Shown: positions 46,839 to 57,100, counted from the first letter of the stretch. The stretch is 64,000 nucleotides of DNA from Mucilaginibacter gossypiicola (GCF_900110105.1 NZ_FOCL01000004.1:62001-126000); one strand, 5' to 3'. Notes: generated from the sequence alone by a model not told the origin. Program-made: numbers and translations.

Positions 46839-47270
46839 ATGGCAAATTATCCTCTACCCAAATTCCATTTCCAGGTTGACTGGGGTGGCACACGTATCGG
46901 TTTTACAGAAGTAACCGGCTTACAGATAGAAACCGAAGTGATTGAATACCGCGAAGGCAGCAGCAAGGAATACAATAAGGTAAAGATGCCTGGTATGCGC
47001 AAATATGGTAACATCACCCTAAAACGCGGCACATTTGCTAATGACAACGAGTTTTATGATTGGATGAACACCGTAAAACTAAACCAGATAGACCGTCGCG
47101 ACCTTACCATTAACCTGCTTAATGAAGAGCATCAGCCGGTAGTTACCTGGTCGGTAAAAAATGCCTTCCCGGTTAAGATCCAGTCTGCCGATTTAAAGGC
47201 GGATGCCAACGAGGCAGCAATTGAAACGCTTGAGGTTGCTCATGAAGGTTTAACCATCAAAAACGGCTAA
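46839..47270 (+). CDS. eCIS inner-tube protein (Pvc1/Afp1-like, gp19/Hcp fold)
   Basis: The 143-residue protein shows the phage tail-tube pattern: FHFQVDWGGTRIGFTEVTGL at the start, then EYREGSSKEYNKVKMPGMRKYGNITLKRG (only partly quoted here as KMPGMRKYGNITLKRG) and a C-terminal strand (AAIETLEVAHEGLTI). Hexamers of such proteins stack to make the tube that is driven through the target membrane. It lies 39 bp after the long sheath and 2 bp before a second tube-type gene. Confidence 0.92.
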   Translation: MANYPLPKFHFQVDWGGTRIGFTEVTGLQIETEVIEYREGSSKEYNKVKMPGMRKYGNITLKRGTFANDNEFYDWMNTVKLNQIDRRDLTINLLNEEHQPVVTWSVKNAFPVKIQSADLKADANEAAIETLEVAHEGLTIKNG

Positions 47271-47272
47271 CC

Positions 47273-47731
47273 ATGGCCTTCGACGCAAAATCGGGTTATC
47301 CGCCTTTAGGCTTTCATTTTAAGGTGGTGTTTACGGGTATCGGCGATGAGAACATCGACAGCAGGTTCCAGAATGTATCGGGCCTATCCATGGAGATGGA
47401 AACAGAATCCAAAAAGGAGGGTGGAGAAAACCGTTTTGAACACGCGCTGCCGGTAAGGGCCAAGTTTCCGGCACTGGTGCTGAAAAGGGGGCTCATTACC
47501 GAATCAAAACTGCTGATGGATTGGTGCAATAACGTATTCAATAATTTTATTATCGAACCTAAAGATCTTACCGTAAGCCTGCTTAACGAAGAGCATGACC
47601 CGCTTTTAACCTGGAATGTAGTACAGGCCTGGCCAAAAAAATGGAGCCTGAGCGATTTGAATGCCGAGCAAAACAGTATTGCAATTGAAAGCTTTGAGCT
47701 GCAATACCAGTATTACACCCTTCAAACCTGA
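47273..47731 (+). CDS. Second eCIS tube protein (Pvc5/Afp5-like)
   Basis: The 152-residue protein has the same fold signature: PLGFHFKVVFTGIGD, FQNVSGLSMEME, FPALVLKRGLI and a terminal ESFELQYQYY strand. It is diverged from the preceding tube protein. In AFP/PVC the second tube protein usually forms the tube-initiating rings close to the baseplate and spike. Its start is 2 bp after the first tube gene stop. It is followed after 4 bp by the DUF5908 gene. Confidence 0.9.
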   Translation: MAFDAKSGYPPLGFHFKVVFTGIGDENIDSRFQNVSGLSMEMETESKKEGGENRFEHALPVRAKFPALVLKRGLITESKLLMDWCNNVFNNFIIEPKDLTVSLLNEEHDPLLTWNVVQAWPKKWSLSDLNAEQNSIAIESFELQYQYYTLQT

Positions 47732-47735
47732 TGTT

Positions 47736-47921
47736 ATGCCAATCGAGATCAGAGAATTGAACATCCGTGTGAGCGTAAACCAAAGTCCGGCCGAGCAGGA
47801 TTCAAATGCCGGTGGTGGCGGAGGTGGTGCAAAAGGCGGCGGAGGTGGTGATAAAGATGAGATCATTGCCGAATGCGTTGAGCAGATATTAGAGATTTTG
47901 AAAAATAAAAACGAACGCTGA
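47736..47921 (+). CDS. DUF5908 small eCIS protein (Afp6-like position)
   Basis: The ATG at 47736 gives 61 residues starting MPIEIRELNIRVSVN, the DUF5908 pattern. A central Gly-rich linker with runs of glycine precedes an acidic/helical end (EIIAECVEQILEIL). An open frame starting earlier overlaps the tube gene and is rejected. It occupies the position of Afp6/Pvc6. Its exact structural role is not known to me. The next gene overlaps its stop codon by one base. Confidence 0.85.
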   Translation: MPIEIRELNIRVSVNQSPAEQDSNAGGGGGGAKGGGGGDKDEIIAECVEQILEILKNKNER

Positions 47922-48592
47922 TGGCCGATAATGTAACCAAAATGAAGATCGTGGCTTGGTCAGATCCGCAGAGCAAAAAGGAAGAAGGCTCCATGACGGT
48001 ACAGGTGAACCCCGAAAGCTACAGCCAGAAAATTGAGATCAAGTATTCTGACAAGCAGGCGCAGGGAACATCGGGCAAACTGCCTAAGTTTTCCAAAATC
48101 GAACCGCAGAAGATGGATTTCGAGCTGATGTTTGACAGGACCGGAGTTATTAATGGTGCTACAGCCGGTGATTTAGGGGTTGATGAAGATATCGACAACC
48201 TGCAAAAGCTCATCATTGAATACCAGGGCGATAAGCACCGGCCAAGGTTTGTAAGCATTTATTGGGGCACGCTTCAGTTTGATGGCGCATTGGAAACAAT
48301 GGATATCAGCTACAAACTGTTTGATAGCCAGGGCCGGCCGCTGAGGGCCGTTGTAAAAGCCTCATTTATTGGCTCGGTTGAGGATAAAAAGCGGGTTGCC
48401 AAAGAAAATGCCCAATCTCCCGATTTAACTAAGGTTAGGGTGATCAATGAAGGTGATACGTTGCCATTGCTCTGCTACCAGATCTACGGCGATTCAAAGT
48501 ATTACATCGAAGTGGCCCAGGCAAACAACCTCAACGATTTCAGGTATCTCGAAACAGGTACAAAAATCAAGTTCCCACCATTAAACCAATAA
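47921..48592 (+). CDS. eCIS LysM-containing tube/spike adaptor (Pvc7/Afp7-like)
   Basis: The 223-residue protein starts with a CIS tube-protein region (VQVNPESYSQKIEIKYSD, EPQKMDFELMFDRTG) resembling phage gp53-type adaptors. It ends with a LysM domain at about 170-223 (INEGDTLPLLCYQIYGDSKYY, shown in part as EGDTLPLLCYQIYGDSKYY). LysM at this spot in contractile systems fixes the tube onto the hub or spike rather than to peptidoglycan. Its ATG overlaps the preceding stop (TGATG), and the spike gene follows after 6 bp. Confidence 0.9.
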   Translation: MADNVTKMKIVAWSDPQSKKEEGSMTVQVNPESYSQKIEIKYSDKQAQGTSGKLPKFSKIEPQKMDFELMFDRTGVINGATAGDLGVDEDIDNLQKLIIEYQGDKHRPRFVSIYWGTLQFDGALETMDISYKLFDSQGRPLRAVVKASFIGSVEDKKRVAKENAQSPDLTKVRVINEGDTLPLLCYQIYGDSKYYIEVAQANNLNDFRYLETGTKIKFPPLNQ

Positions 48593-48598
48593 CAGATC

Positions 48599-50350
48599 AT
48601 GGCAGATAGCCGCACCATAGAAACCACCCGGCCAAGTACCGTTGTTACCCCCATTGTAAAAATTGAGGGTACCGAGATACCGCGCACCCTGCAGGTGGAG
48701 GCTATTGTGATTGATAAGGGCGTAAACCGCATCGCTGCTGCCAAGCTTGTAATCGTAGATGGTGATACCTCGGCTCAACAGTTTGACGCCAGCAACGGCG
48801 ACTTATTTATACCGGGAAAAAACATCGAGATTCTGTGTGGTTACGAGTCGGATAATTATACGCTGTTTAAAGGCGTGGTTATCAAGCACAGCATCAAATT
48901 ACGCAACAGTGGTTCACAACTGGTTATTGAATGCCGGGATAAGGCCATTGCCATGACCCTTGCCCGCCATAGCAAATATTTTGGCGAAAATGTGAAAGAT
49001 AGTGATGCCATAAGTACTGTGGCCGGTACATACAGCGGTTTAACTGCCGATGTGGCTGATATGAACATTACCACCAGCGACCTTGTGCAATATGAAGCTA
49101 CCGATTGGGATTTCATAACCGGCCGCGCCGAAATAAACGGAATGCTTGTTTATACAGATGATAATACCCTTTCTATCAAAAAGCCCGAAATAAGCGGCAC
49201 AGCGGTTGTGGAATTATCATTTGGCGCTACTATGCTGGAGTTGGACGCCGAGATCGATTCGCGCATTCAGTTCCCTTCCATAACCGGTCGCACCTGGAAC
49301 CCCGCTTCGCAGGAAATTGAAAAGGTTGATGCCAACCCGCCATCCGGCGAGCTGAATGGCAACCTGTCAAGCGATGATCTTGCCGGGGTGTTCAGTGAAA
49401 GTAAATATCAGCTCAATCATGGCGGCAAGCTTTCGCAGCCCGAGTTGCAGGCCTGGGCAACAGCGCTTAAGCAAAAACAGGTGCTTTCAAAAGTGCGGGG
49501 TAGGGTAAAGTTTAAAGGCATCCACACAGTAAAGCCGGGCATGATCATCAAGCTCAGCAACCTGAGCGATAGGTTTAACGGCAACGCCTTTGTTAGTCAT
49601 ATTCAGCATCATGTATCTGCCGGCGACTGGCAGCTTGAGGTACAGTTTGGGTTAGACCCGCAATGGTTTACCGAAAAGTTTGAAACCAGTATAAAGCCTG
49701 CTTCGGCCTTGATCCAGGCGGTACCAGGTTTGCAGATAGGTGTGGTAACCCAATTGGAAAGCGACCCTGATGGCGAATGCCGAATTTTGGTACGCATGCC
49801 GGTGATAAGTCCGGATGACCAGGGGATTTGGGCCCGTGTAGCCACCTTAGATGCCGGAAAAGACCGCGGAAGTTTCTTTTTGCCCGAAGTTGGCGACGAA
49901 GTAGTAGTAGGCTTTTTAAACAGCGATCCGCGTAAACCGGTAGTGCTGGGCATGCTTAACAGCAGTAACAAAACGGCTCCGCTAACTGCAGCCGATGCCA
50001 ATAATCAAAAGGGTTTTGTAACCCGTAGTAAAATGAAACTCATTTTTGATGACGATAAAAAATCGGTAACCATCGAAACGCCGGCCGGTAAGAAAATAAC
50101 CATGGATGAAGATGCCGGGGCGATAGAATTAAAAGACGAGAACAATAACTCGATAAAAATGAATAGCGATGGTATAACCATCGAAACCCAGGGCAAGCTG
50201 GTGCTTAAAGCTCAGCAGGATTTTAATGCCGAGGGAATGAATTTAAGTCTTAAAGCCAATACCGCGCTATCGGCCGAGGGATCGGCCAGCGTTGAGGTTA
50301 AATCAAGCGGCACGGCGGCATTAAAAGGCTCAATTGTACAAATAAATTAA
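48599..50350 (+). CDS. eCIS VgrG-like hub and spike protein (Pvc8/Afp8-like)
   Basis: The 583-residue protein joins a gp27-like hub (about 15-360; FIPGKNIEILCGYESDNYTLFKG in part as NIEILCGYESDNYTLFKG) and a gp5 OB-fold at about 375-465 (IGVVTQLESDPDGECRILV, VGDEVVVGFLNSDPRKPV). The C-terminal beta-helical spike (about 480-583) shows repeated short alternating strands such as SVTIETPAGKKITMDEDAG. It forms the trimeric spike, topped by PAAR. The sequence has no extra C-terminal effector domain. The PAAR gene follows after 8 bp. Confidence 0.93.
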   Translation: MADSRTIETTRPSTVVTPIVKIEGTEIPRTLQVEAIVIDKGVNRIAAAKLVIVDGDTSAQQFDASNGDLFIPGKNIEILCGYESDNYTLFKGVVIKHSIKLRNSGSQLVIECRDKAIAMTLARHSKYFGENVKDSDAISTVAGTYSGLTADVADMNITTSDLVQYEATDWDFITGRAEINGMLVYTDDNTLSIKKPEISGTAVVELSFGATMLELDAEIDSRIQFPSITGRTWNPASQEIEKVDANPPSGELNGNLSSDDLAGVFSESKYQLNHGGKLSQPELQAWATALKQKQVLSKVRGRVKFKGIHTVKPGMIIKLSNLSDRFNGNAFVSHIQHHVSAGDWQLEVQFGLDPQWFTEKFETSIKPASALIQAVPGLQIGVVTQLESDPDGECRILVRMPVISPDDQGIWARVATLDAGKDRGSFFLPEVGDEVVVGFLNSDPRKPVVLGMLNSSNKTAPLTAADANNQKGFVTRSKMKLIFDDDKKSVTIETPAGKKITMDEDAGAIELKDENNNSIKMNSDGITIETQGKLVLKAQQDFNAEGMNLSLKANTALSAEGSASVEVKSSGTAALKGSIVQIN

Positions 50351-50358
50351 TAACAAAA

Positions 50359-50649
50359 ATGGGAGCAGCAGCACGGATAGGCGATATGCACGTTTGCCCG
50401 ATGGTTACAGGCGTAGTGCCTCATGTAGGCGGGCCGGTGATAGGGCCGGGAGTACCAACGGTGCTCATTGGCGGCATGCCTGCGGTATGCGTTGGCGATA
50501 TGTGTACCTGTGTGGGGCCGCCCGATTCAATAATCATGGGTTCGGCGACGGTGTTGATAGGCGGAAAACCCGCCGCCCGCATGGGCGATAGCACAGCCCA
50601 CGGCGGATCGATAGTGTTAGGCTGCCCAACAGTAATAATCGGAGGTTGA
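50359..50649 (+). CDS. eCIS PAAR-repeat spike tip (Pvc10/Afp10-like)
   Basis: The 96-residue protein is a compact PAAR-type tip: AARIGDMHVCPM, PTVLIGGMPAVCVGDMC, SATVLIGGKPAARMGD and a HGG segment near the end. The His and Cys residues (about H12, C14, C46-C52 region, H83) can bind a metal at the tip. It carries no toxin extension. It is in the expected place between the spike and gp25 genes, with 3 bp to the latter. Confidence 0.93.
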   Translation: MGAAARIGDMHVCPMVTGVVPHVGGPVIGPGVPTVLIGGMPAVCVGDMCTCVGPPDSIIMGSATVLIGGKPAARMGDSTAHGGSIVLGCPTVIIGG

Positions 50650-50652
50650 TCA

Positions 50653-51075
50653 ATGGAACCAAAAATACCTTTTATAGGCCGGGGATGGAGTTTCCCGCCA
50701 AGTTTTGACAAGGCTGCCGGTAAAGTTGAGATGCTTACCGACGAGGCTGATATTGAAAGCAGTTTGGGCATATTGTTTACCACCCGGCTGGGCGAGCGCA
50801 TTATGCAGCCAACCTTTGGGTGTGATTTACAAAGAATAGTTTTTGAAGCGGTGAACCTCACCCTCAAAACCTATATCAAAGATTTGATTGAAACCGCTGT
50901 ACTGTACTTTGAACCAAGAATAACGCTTAACAGCACCGAGGTTGACACCAGTATGGATAATGAAGGGATTTTGCTTATTAAGCTTAACTACACAGTACGT
51001 ACCACCAATTCAAGGTATAACTACGTGTTCCCTTACTATAAAAATGACATTACCAGCATAACTACCAACCCATAA
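50653..51075 (+). CDS. eCIS baseplate wedge protein, GPW/gp25 family (Pvc9/Afp9-like)
   Basis: The 140-residue protein has the gp25 pattern: FIGRGWSFPPSFD, the ESSLGILFTTRLGERIMQPTFGC core (in part LGILFTTRLGERIMQPTFG) with the conserved Arg/Glu pair, and TLKTYIKDLIETAV. gp25 nucleates sheath assembly on the baseplate. It is 8 bp upstream of the large baseplate J-like gene. Confidence 0.93.
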   Translation: MEPKIPFIGRGWSFPPSFDKAAGKVEMLTDEADIESSLGILFTTRLGERIMQPTFGCDLQRIVFEAVNLTLKTYIKDLIETAVLYFEPRITLNSTEVDTSMDNEGILLIKLNYTVRTTNSRYNYVFPYYKNDITSITTNP

Positions 51076-51083
51076 CCAAAACC

Positions 51084-54000
51084 ATGGCCTGTAACGATAA
51101 AAATCCGCTTCAACGTGATGGCTCAAGCCAGTCACAGCGCTTTCTGAAAGCGCTTGACCCAGCCTACGCCCCAATTGAGGAATTGGGCATGGAAGACTGG
51201 CTAACGTTTGCGGCTGCTTATGCCGATAAAATAAATTATTATACCCCTAAAGACTGCAACTATCCCCAGGGCGATTGGAAACCGTTTTTTATCCAGGATA
51301 AAAAAGCGCTGCAGGATTTTTTGAAGCAGGTTGAGGTAAAAATGCAAAATGCAGGTTTGGGATTTCCCGATTCAAGCATTAAAAGCGATGTTGAACCACA
51401 CCTTGCCTTGTTCATGTGCTTTATTATGCTGCTGCAGCACTCAGAAGATGCGCTGAACCAGTTTACCGGCCGTCATCTTGATTTTTATTTTAAACGGGTA
51501 TTGCAGTTGCGCAACAGACCGGAAGTACCGGATAAAGTGCACATCATTTTTGAACTGGCCCGTAACCTCACCGGTTTTTTATTGCCGCAGGATACAGCGC
51601 TTGATGCAGGTAAGGATAAAAGCCCTAAACCTAAACCGATTGTTTTTAAAACCACCGCCGAGCTGGCAGTAAACAGCGCTACCATAGCTGCCATGAAAAG
51701 CTGGTATCAATCGGCTGCAGATAATAAAGTTGCTTATGCCGATGTTACTTTTTCGGCAGATGGCCTGGGTACACCTTTTAAGGATGATGTACCTAAATGG
51801 AACCCCTTTGGCAGTAATAGCTGGCCAACCGCGTCAATGGGTTTTGCTTTTGCTTCAAGTGTTTTACTTCTGGGCGAGGGCGACCGTACTATAACCCTAA
51901 CACTTAACTTTACCGGGCTCAATGCCTTTGATCCAGCATTAATAGGGCAGCTTTTTAAAGTTTTCTTAACTTCTGAAAAAGATTGGCTACAGGCTGATTT
52001 TCCTTCAACAGCGCCCGCTACGCTGAACCAGCAAAAACTGATCATAACTGTAAATGTACCACCTAAAGCTAAAGCGGTAGTGCCCTATAATCAGGCTATC
52101 CATAAAGAAAATTACAAAACCGATTTTCCGGTTATCCGCCTGCTGATGACCGTTCAGGACAACGCTTACCCTGTTTACCAGGCATTAAGTAAGGCCCGGC
52201 TGGATAGCGTACAGATTGATGTTGCCGTAACCGGCATGAAAAACCTGGCGGTTGAAAATGATAACGGTAAGGTTGACCCCTCAAAACCATTCTTTGCTTT
52301 TGGGGCAGTACCCAAAATACATTCAAACCTTTATATTGGAAATGCCGAGATCTTTCAAAAACAGTGGACAGAGATCACCCCTCAAATTAACTGGAAAGGA
52401 GTACCCAGCCCCATTGAAGATTATTACAATGCTTACCGGGTAAATTTTGTAAAGCCGACTTTTGCGCCTGGTGATTATGGAATCACTTCTTCTTCTGCCG
52501 TTAGCGATTATGGCGGCCGGGTTATTGCCAATAAAGATAGCTTTACAGCAAAGGTATCGTTCATTAAAGATGGAAAATGGTTCCCCGATGGAGGAAGTTC
52601 TATCAGTGTGCTTGATGACTCATTTACCTTAACACCGGATGGTGTGCCTCAGCCGGTAAATCAGGCCCCCAGTTTTGTTAACCAATATCTTTACTTCAAC
52701 GTATCCGGCGCATTTAATTACGGATGGGGGGCTCAGGCCGAAAAAGCACTCGTGCAGCAATATGTACAGCCCATGCAGTTCTTTTTTCCTACACTGGGTT
52801 TTATAGGCTTTCAGCAAACCGGTACGCAGGTACAAACACAAACAGAAAATTTTTCGGCCGGGGTGAAGGATAACTATATCCGTATCAATTTAGACCGCGA
52901 CTTTTTGCATAGTGAGTACCCTAAACTGTTTGCGGCAGCCATGATTAAAAAGGATGGCGGCGCAATTATACCGTCACTGCCTTATACACCTGAAATTGCT
53001 TCGCTTACCATCGACTACAAAGCAACGGCTTCAAACGATATTGATAAACTGACAAGCAGTAATAACAATGCCGGTTTGCTGGCCGACTACGTGAACCACA
53101 ACGTTCAGTTTTTTCATGAAACACCGTTTGGCCAGGCCGAGCAGCATGCTTTCCTCAAAAAACAATTTCACGGTTTAATTGATGGCAACATTACAGCCAT
53201 ATCGCAGGCACCCGATCTTGCCGCGTTTTATATAGGCATCTCTGGTATTCAGACAGGTTCGGTAGCCAGCATTCTTTTCCAGGTTGCCGAAGGGAGTGAG
53301 GATGCGCTTGCGCCGTCGTTTTCTGATACTATTCAACCAAAATGGTATTACCTGTCGGGTAACGAATGGCTTGCTTTGGATAAAAGCAATATCATCAGTG
53401 ATGATACCAACGATTTTCTGCGTTCGGGGATCATCAAATTTTTAATTCCCGAAGGAGCTACAACCAATAATACATTTCTTAACCAAAGCCTCACCTGGCT
53501 TGGGGTTGAGCTGCCCACTTCAGTTACTATTGATTCGGTTTGCAAGTTTGTTAATGTACATATTCAGGCGGCTGAAGCTCAATTTGCAGATAATGATAAT
53601 GAACTTTCACACCTCGAAGCGGGCCTGCCTGCAGGTACTATAAGCAAGCTGATTGACAGGCTTCCGCAAATTAAGTCTGTTACTCAGCCTTATGCCTCGT
53701 TCGGTGGTCTGTTGCCCGAGGATGATAATGCTTTCAGGTTGCGGGTAAGCGAGCGTTTAAGGCATAAACACCGGGCCATTACCATCTGGGATTACGAACA
53801 CCTGGTAATGGCGCAGTTTCCGCAGGTGTTTAGGGTTAAGTGTCTTAATCATACTAACGATGATATAGAAGTAGCGCCGGGCAGTGTTAGGGTGGTGGCT
53901 ATTCCCGATATCCGTAACCAAATCAGTTTTGATCCATTTAAGCCCAGGGTAAGCAAAAATACCCTGAGCGAGATCACCAAATACCTGTCGGGATTAAACT

Positions 54001-54374
54001 CCATGCATGTTGATTTGCTGGCCATTAATCCCGATTATGAGGAAGTGATCCTTGATTTTAAGGTGAAGTTTTACTTCGGGCTGGATGAAAATCTGTACGC
54101 CATTAAACTGAATACAGATTTGATCAATTACCTGTCGCCCTGGGCTTATAACCGCAATGCAGATATTGATTTCGGCGGAACGCTTTATAAAAGCGTCGTG
54201 ATCCGCTTTATTGAAGAGCTACCCTATGTTGATTATATAACCGATTTTAAGATGTACTTCACTGCATCGGGGCCTGCAAACCCCGATGTTTTGGAGGCAG
54301 GCAATTCAAAGGCCATCCTTGTATCGGCAAAGCAGCATTTAATTGATACCCAAACCATACCTACATGCCCATGA
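51084..54374 (+). CDS. eCIS large baseplate J-like protein (Pvc11/Afp11-like)
   Basis: The 1096-residue protein has a long N-terminal half specific to eCIS (for example QRFLKALDPAYAPIEE near the start). Its C-terminal 230 residues are baseplate-J-like: PEDDNAFRLRVSERLRHK, AITIWDYEHLVMAQFPQV and a region of ferredoxin-like strands after 950. It would be a core wedge subunit binding gp25 and the sheath. It overlaps the following gene by 10 bp (or 4 bp with the alternative start), so the two wedge subunits are translationally coupled. Confidence 0.9.
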   Translation: MACNDKNPLQRDGSSQSQRFLKALDPAYAPIEELGMEDWLTFAAAYADKINYYTPKDCNYPQGDWKPFFIQDKKALQDFLKQVEVKMQNAGLGFPDSSIKSDVEPHLALFMCFIMLLQHSEDALNQFTGRHLDFYFKRVLQLRNRPEVPDKVHIIFELARNLTGFLLPQDTALDAGKDKSPKPKPIVFKTTAELAVNSATIAAMKSWYQSAADNKVAYADVTFSADGLGTPFKDDVPKWNPFGSNSWPTASMGFAFASSVLLLGEGDRTITLTLNFTGLNAFDPALIGQLFKVFLTSEKDWLQADFPSTAPATLNQQKLIITVNVPPKAKAVVPYNQAIHKENYKTDFPVIRLLMTVQDNAYPVYQALSKARLDSVQIDVAVTGMKNLAVENDNGKVDPSKPFFAFGAVPKIHSNLYIGNAEIFQKQWTEITPQINWKGVPSPIEDYYNAYRVNFVKPTFAPGDYGITSSSAVSDYGGRVIANKDSFTAKVSFIKDGKWFPDGGSSISVLDDSFTLTPDGVPQPVNQAPSFVNQYLYFNVSGAFNYGWGAQAEKALVQQYVQPMQFFFPTLGFIGFQQTGTQVQTQTENFSAGVKDNYIRINLDRDFLHSEYPKLFAAAMIKKDGGAIIPSLPYTPEIASLTIDYKATASNDIDKLTSSNNNAGLLADYVNHNVQFFHETPFGQAEQHAFLKKQFHGLIDGNITAISQAPDLAAFYIGISGIQTGSVASILFQVAEGSEDALAPSFSDTIQPKWYYLSGNEWLALDKSNIISDDTNDFLRSGIIKFLIPEGATTNNTFLNQSLTWLGVELPTSVTIDSVCKFVNVHIQAAEAQFADNDNELSHLEAGLPAGTISKLIDRLPQIKSVTQPYASFGGLLPEDDNAFRLRVSERLRHKHRAITIWDYEHLVMAQFPQVFRVKCLNHTNDDIEVAPGSVRVVAIPDIRNQISFDPFKPRVSKNTLSEITKYLSGLNSMHVDLLAINPDYEEVILDFKVKFYFGLDENLYAIKLNTDLINYLSPWAYNRNADIDFGGTLYKSVVIRFIEELPYVDYITDFKMYFTASGPANPDVLEAGNSKAILVSAKQHLIDTQTIPTCP

Positions 54375-57082
54375 TTGATCAGTTAACCATACCGAAACAA
54401 ATTGATACCAGCCTTGGGCCCGAGTATAATACCCTGCGCACCGAAGGCATGCAGCATATCCGCGATCTGGCGAGCGCTATCTGGTCGGACTATAATGTGC
54501 ATGATCCGGGTATTACCACGCTTGAGATGCTTTGCTATGCACTAACTGATCTTAACTATCGCATTACCCTGCCGGTGGAAAATATCCTGGCGGTTGATCA
54601 TGATAATACAGCCAGCATGCATGAGCAGTTTTTATCTGCCATAAAAATACTACCCGGATACCCCGTTACCCCCGATGATTACCGTCAGTTATTTGTACGG
54701 ATAGATGGTGTGCGGAACGCCTGGATCAAAAAATCGCCCCATAGCATTATTGCCAACTATAAACAACCTGATGGTAAACCGCTTTTGCGTTATGCAACGC
54801 CTGGTGAAAATGCCCTGACAGGTAAAGAGGTTAAATTCGATTTAAAGGGCATCAACGATATCCTGATAGATTTTGAAGATTTTCCTGAACTGGGCGGCGA
54901 TGCCGCCAAGATCAAAGCCAAACAGGATGACATCATCAAACAAATAAAATCGGTATACCATTATTTCCGTGAGTTATGCGAGGACCTTGACCAGGTAAAG
55001 GCGGTTGAAAATCAGGAAATAGTTATCTGTGCCGAAATTGAACTGCAGCCGCAGGCTGATCCTGAAATGATCTGGGCGCAGATCATGTTTAATATTGAGC
55101 AATATCTTACACCCGATATTACATTTTACCTGCTTCAGGAGTTGCTTGATAAAGGGATGCAGCCCGACGAGATTTTTGAAGGTCCCGTGCTTGATTTTGA
55201 AAACCTGCAGGGTATTGACGCCAAGTTTGCCAAACAGGGGTTTATTATTCCCGCTGAGCTTGCGGCTTCGCAGCTGCGTACCGAAGTACGCTTATCCGAT
55301 TTGTACCGCATCATTATGGAAATTGACGGTGTACGGTTGGTGAAAAGAATCTCTTTTGGTTTTTGCGGTTGTACAGCACCTTCAAGCGAAGTTGCTGATA
55401 AAATCTATAAATCGAACGAATGGTTGCTTTGTATTCAGGATGGCCATAAGCCTGTTTTGTGCGAAACCAATTCGTCATTCACATTTTATAAAGATGTGGT
55501 GCCCATCGAACTGAAGCAGGCAGAAGCTCAGACCGATCTAAACCAATTACGTAAAGACTGGCAAGACAGCGTCGAGGCTAAAAAGATAGTCGACCTGCCC
55601 GTACCCGAAGGTGATTACCGCGATATTGGTCACTATGAAACCCTGCAAAACCAGTTCCCCGAAAATTATGGTATTTCGCCGCTGGGTTTGCCTGATACGG
55701 CTACAACCGAACAACGTTCGCTGGCTTTACAGCTTAAAGGATATTTGTTGTTTTATGATCAGGTGTTGGCTAATTACTTCGCCCAGCTTTCAAATGCCCG
55801 GATTTTGCTCACTGCCGATGACAGTATCCGCAAAACCTATTTCAGCAATACGGTAAACGGTATCAGGGATGTAGAAAAACTTGTGGACGGCTATGCCCAA
55901 TGGGAGCAAACAGTTGATGATGTAATTAAAGAAATTGGGCAGGATAACTATCCCGAACGGAAAAACAAATTTTTAGATCATTTGCTGGCCCGTTTTGCTG
56001 AGCAGTTTAACGAATACGTGTTTTTGATGTACCGTATTTACGGTGAAGATTACCAGCGCAATATCATCAGGCATAAGGTAAATTTTTTAAAGGATTATGA
56101 CCAGATGAGCATTTGCCGTGGCAGCGGGATGGACTTGTATAACGCCAAAACACCCGATCAGCAATTGGTGAATGTATCGGGCATGGAAAAACGCATCTCG
56201 ATGCTACTGGGTTTTTCCAACTATAAAATGCAGCAGCTAAGTGTGGAGGATTATCTGTTGTTCAAGGCCGATGCCCTGCATTATAACTGGACAATATCGC
56301 AGCTTGGCGTAGTGAAATTTAAGGGCAATGCCAATTATCTAAAGGAAATTGATGCCTATGAAGATCTGGGCCTGGTATCCGTATTGGCCTGCGACAGGGA
56401 AAACTACCGCTTAAGTCCGGGACCTACTGCCGGCAAATATGTGTATAACATAGCCAACTCGGCGGGTACGCTGCTTACCCTTAATGATATGGAGTTTAGC
56501 GCGGCCGCTATCGAAACCGAAATTGCATTTATCATCAAATTTATGCAAAACGATTTCAAGATGGAAGGTATGTATGTGATAGAAAACATCCTGCTGCGCC
56601 CGCCATTTGATTATACCGGCGATGACAGTACCCATCACCAGTTTATGCCGGTTTGCCTTGATCCAAACGGCGTGTATTGCGAGCCGCTTGACCCATACTC
56701 GTTCCGTATTTGTGTGATATTACCGGGCTACAGCGTAAGGTTACGTAACACGGCTTTCCGCACTTATGCCGAGCGGCTCATTCGCACTGAAACGCCTGCC
56801 CATATACTGCCGCGGATCTGTTTCATCGGCCACGACCAGATGGTTGGTTTTGAAGCGGTTTATAAAGATTGGCTTGCCGCCAAACACATAGCGGTGAGTA
56901 CGGATTCGCCTATCGACCCGGTATTGAACAGCAAATTTATTGATGTGCTTGAAAAACTGTACACCGTTTATCAGCAGGGCCAGTTAAGCGATTGCAACGA
57001 TGATACCCAGGAAACCAACCCGATTATATTGAATAAATCAAGCCTTGGCACCTTGCAGGGCGGCACAAATAATAACAGTTAA
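54365..57082 (+). CDS. eCIS second baseplate wedge protein (Pvc12/Afp12-like)
   Basis: The 905-residue protein starts with the family pattern GPEYNTLRTEGMQHIRDLA and WSDYNVHDPGITTLEML near residues 18-58. Its C-terminal third contains ENILLRPPF and PGYSVRLRNTAFRTYAE. Two starts are possible: ATG 54365 or ATG 54371, the latter in an ATGA overlap with the preceding stop. It completes the baseplate wedge with the J-like protein. The 1436-residue gene follows after 18 bp. Confidence 0.88.
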   Translation: MPMIDQLTIPKQIDTSLGPEYNTLRTEGMQHIRDLASAIWSDYNVHDPGITTLEMLCYALTDLNYRITLPVENILAVDHDNTASMHEQFLSAIKILPGYPVTPDDYRQLFVRIDGVRNAWIKKSPHSIIANYKQPDGKPLLRYATPGENALTGKEVKFDLKGINDILIDFEDFPELGGDAAKIKAKQDDIIKQIKSVYHYFRELCEDLDQVKAVENQEIVICAEIELQPQADPEMIWAQIMFNIEQYLTPDITFYLLQELLDKGMQPDEIFEGPVLDFENLQGIDAKFAKQGFIIPAELAASQLRTEVRLSDLYRIIMEIDGVRLVKRISFGFCGCTAPSSEVADKIYKSNEWLLCIQDGHKPVLCETNSSFTFYKDVVPIELKQAEAQTDLNQLRKDWQDSVEAKKIVDLPVPEGDYRDIGHYETLQNQFPENYGISPLGLPDTATTEQRSLALQLKGYLLFYDQVLANYFAQLSNARILLTADDSIRKTYFSNTVNGIRDVEKLVDGYAQWEQTVDDVIKEIGQDNYPERKNKFLDHLLARFAEQFNEYVFLMYRIYGEDYQRNIIRHKVNFLKDYDQMSICRGSGMDLYNAKTPDQQLVNVSGMEKRISMLLGFSNYKMQQLSVEDYLLFKADALHYNWTISQLGVVKFKGNANYLKEIDAYEDLGLVSVLACDRENYRLSPGPTAGKYVYNIANSAGTLLTLNDMEFSAAAIETEIAFIIKFMQNDFKMEGMYVIENILLRPPFDYTGDDSTHHQFMPVCLDPNGVYCEPLDPYSFRICVILPGYSVRLRNTAFRTYAERLIRTETPAHILPRICFIGHDQMVGFEAVYKDWLAAKHIAVSTDSPIDPVLNSKFIDVLEKLYTVYQQGQLSDCNDDTQETNPIILNKSSLGTLQGGTNNNS

Positions 57083-57100
57083 AACCTAAATAACAAAGCC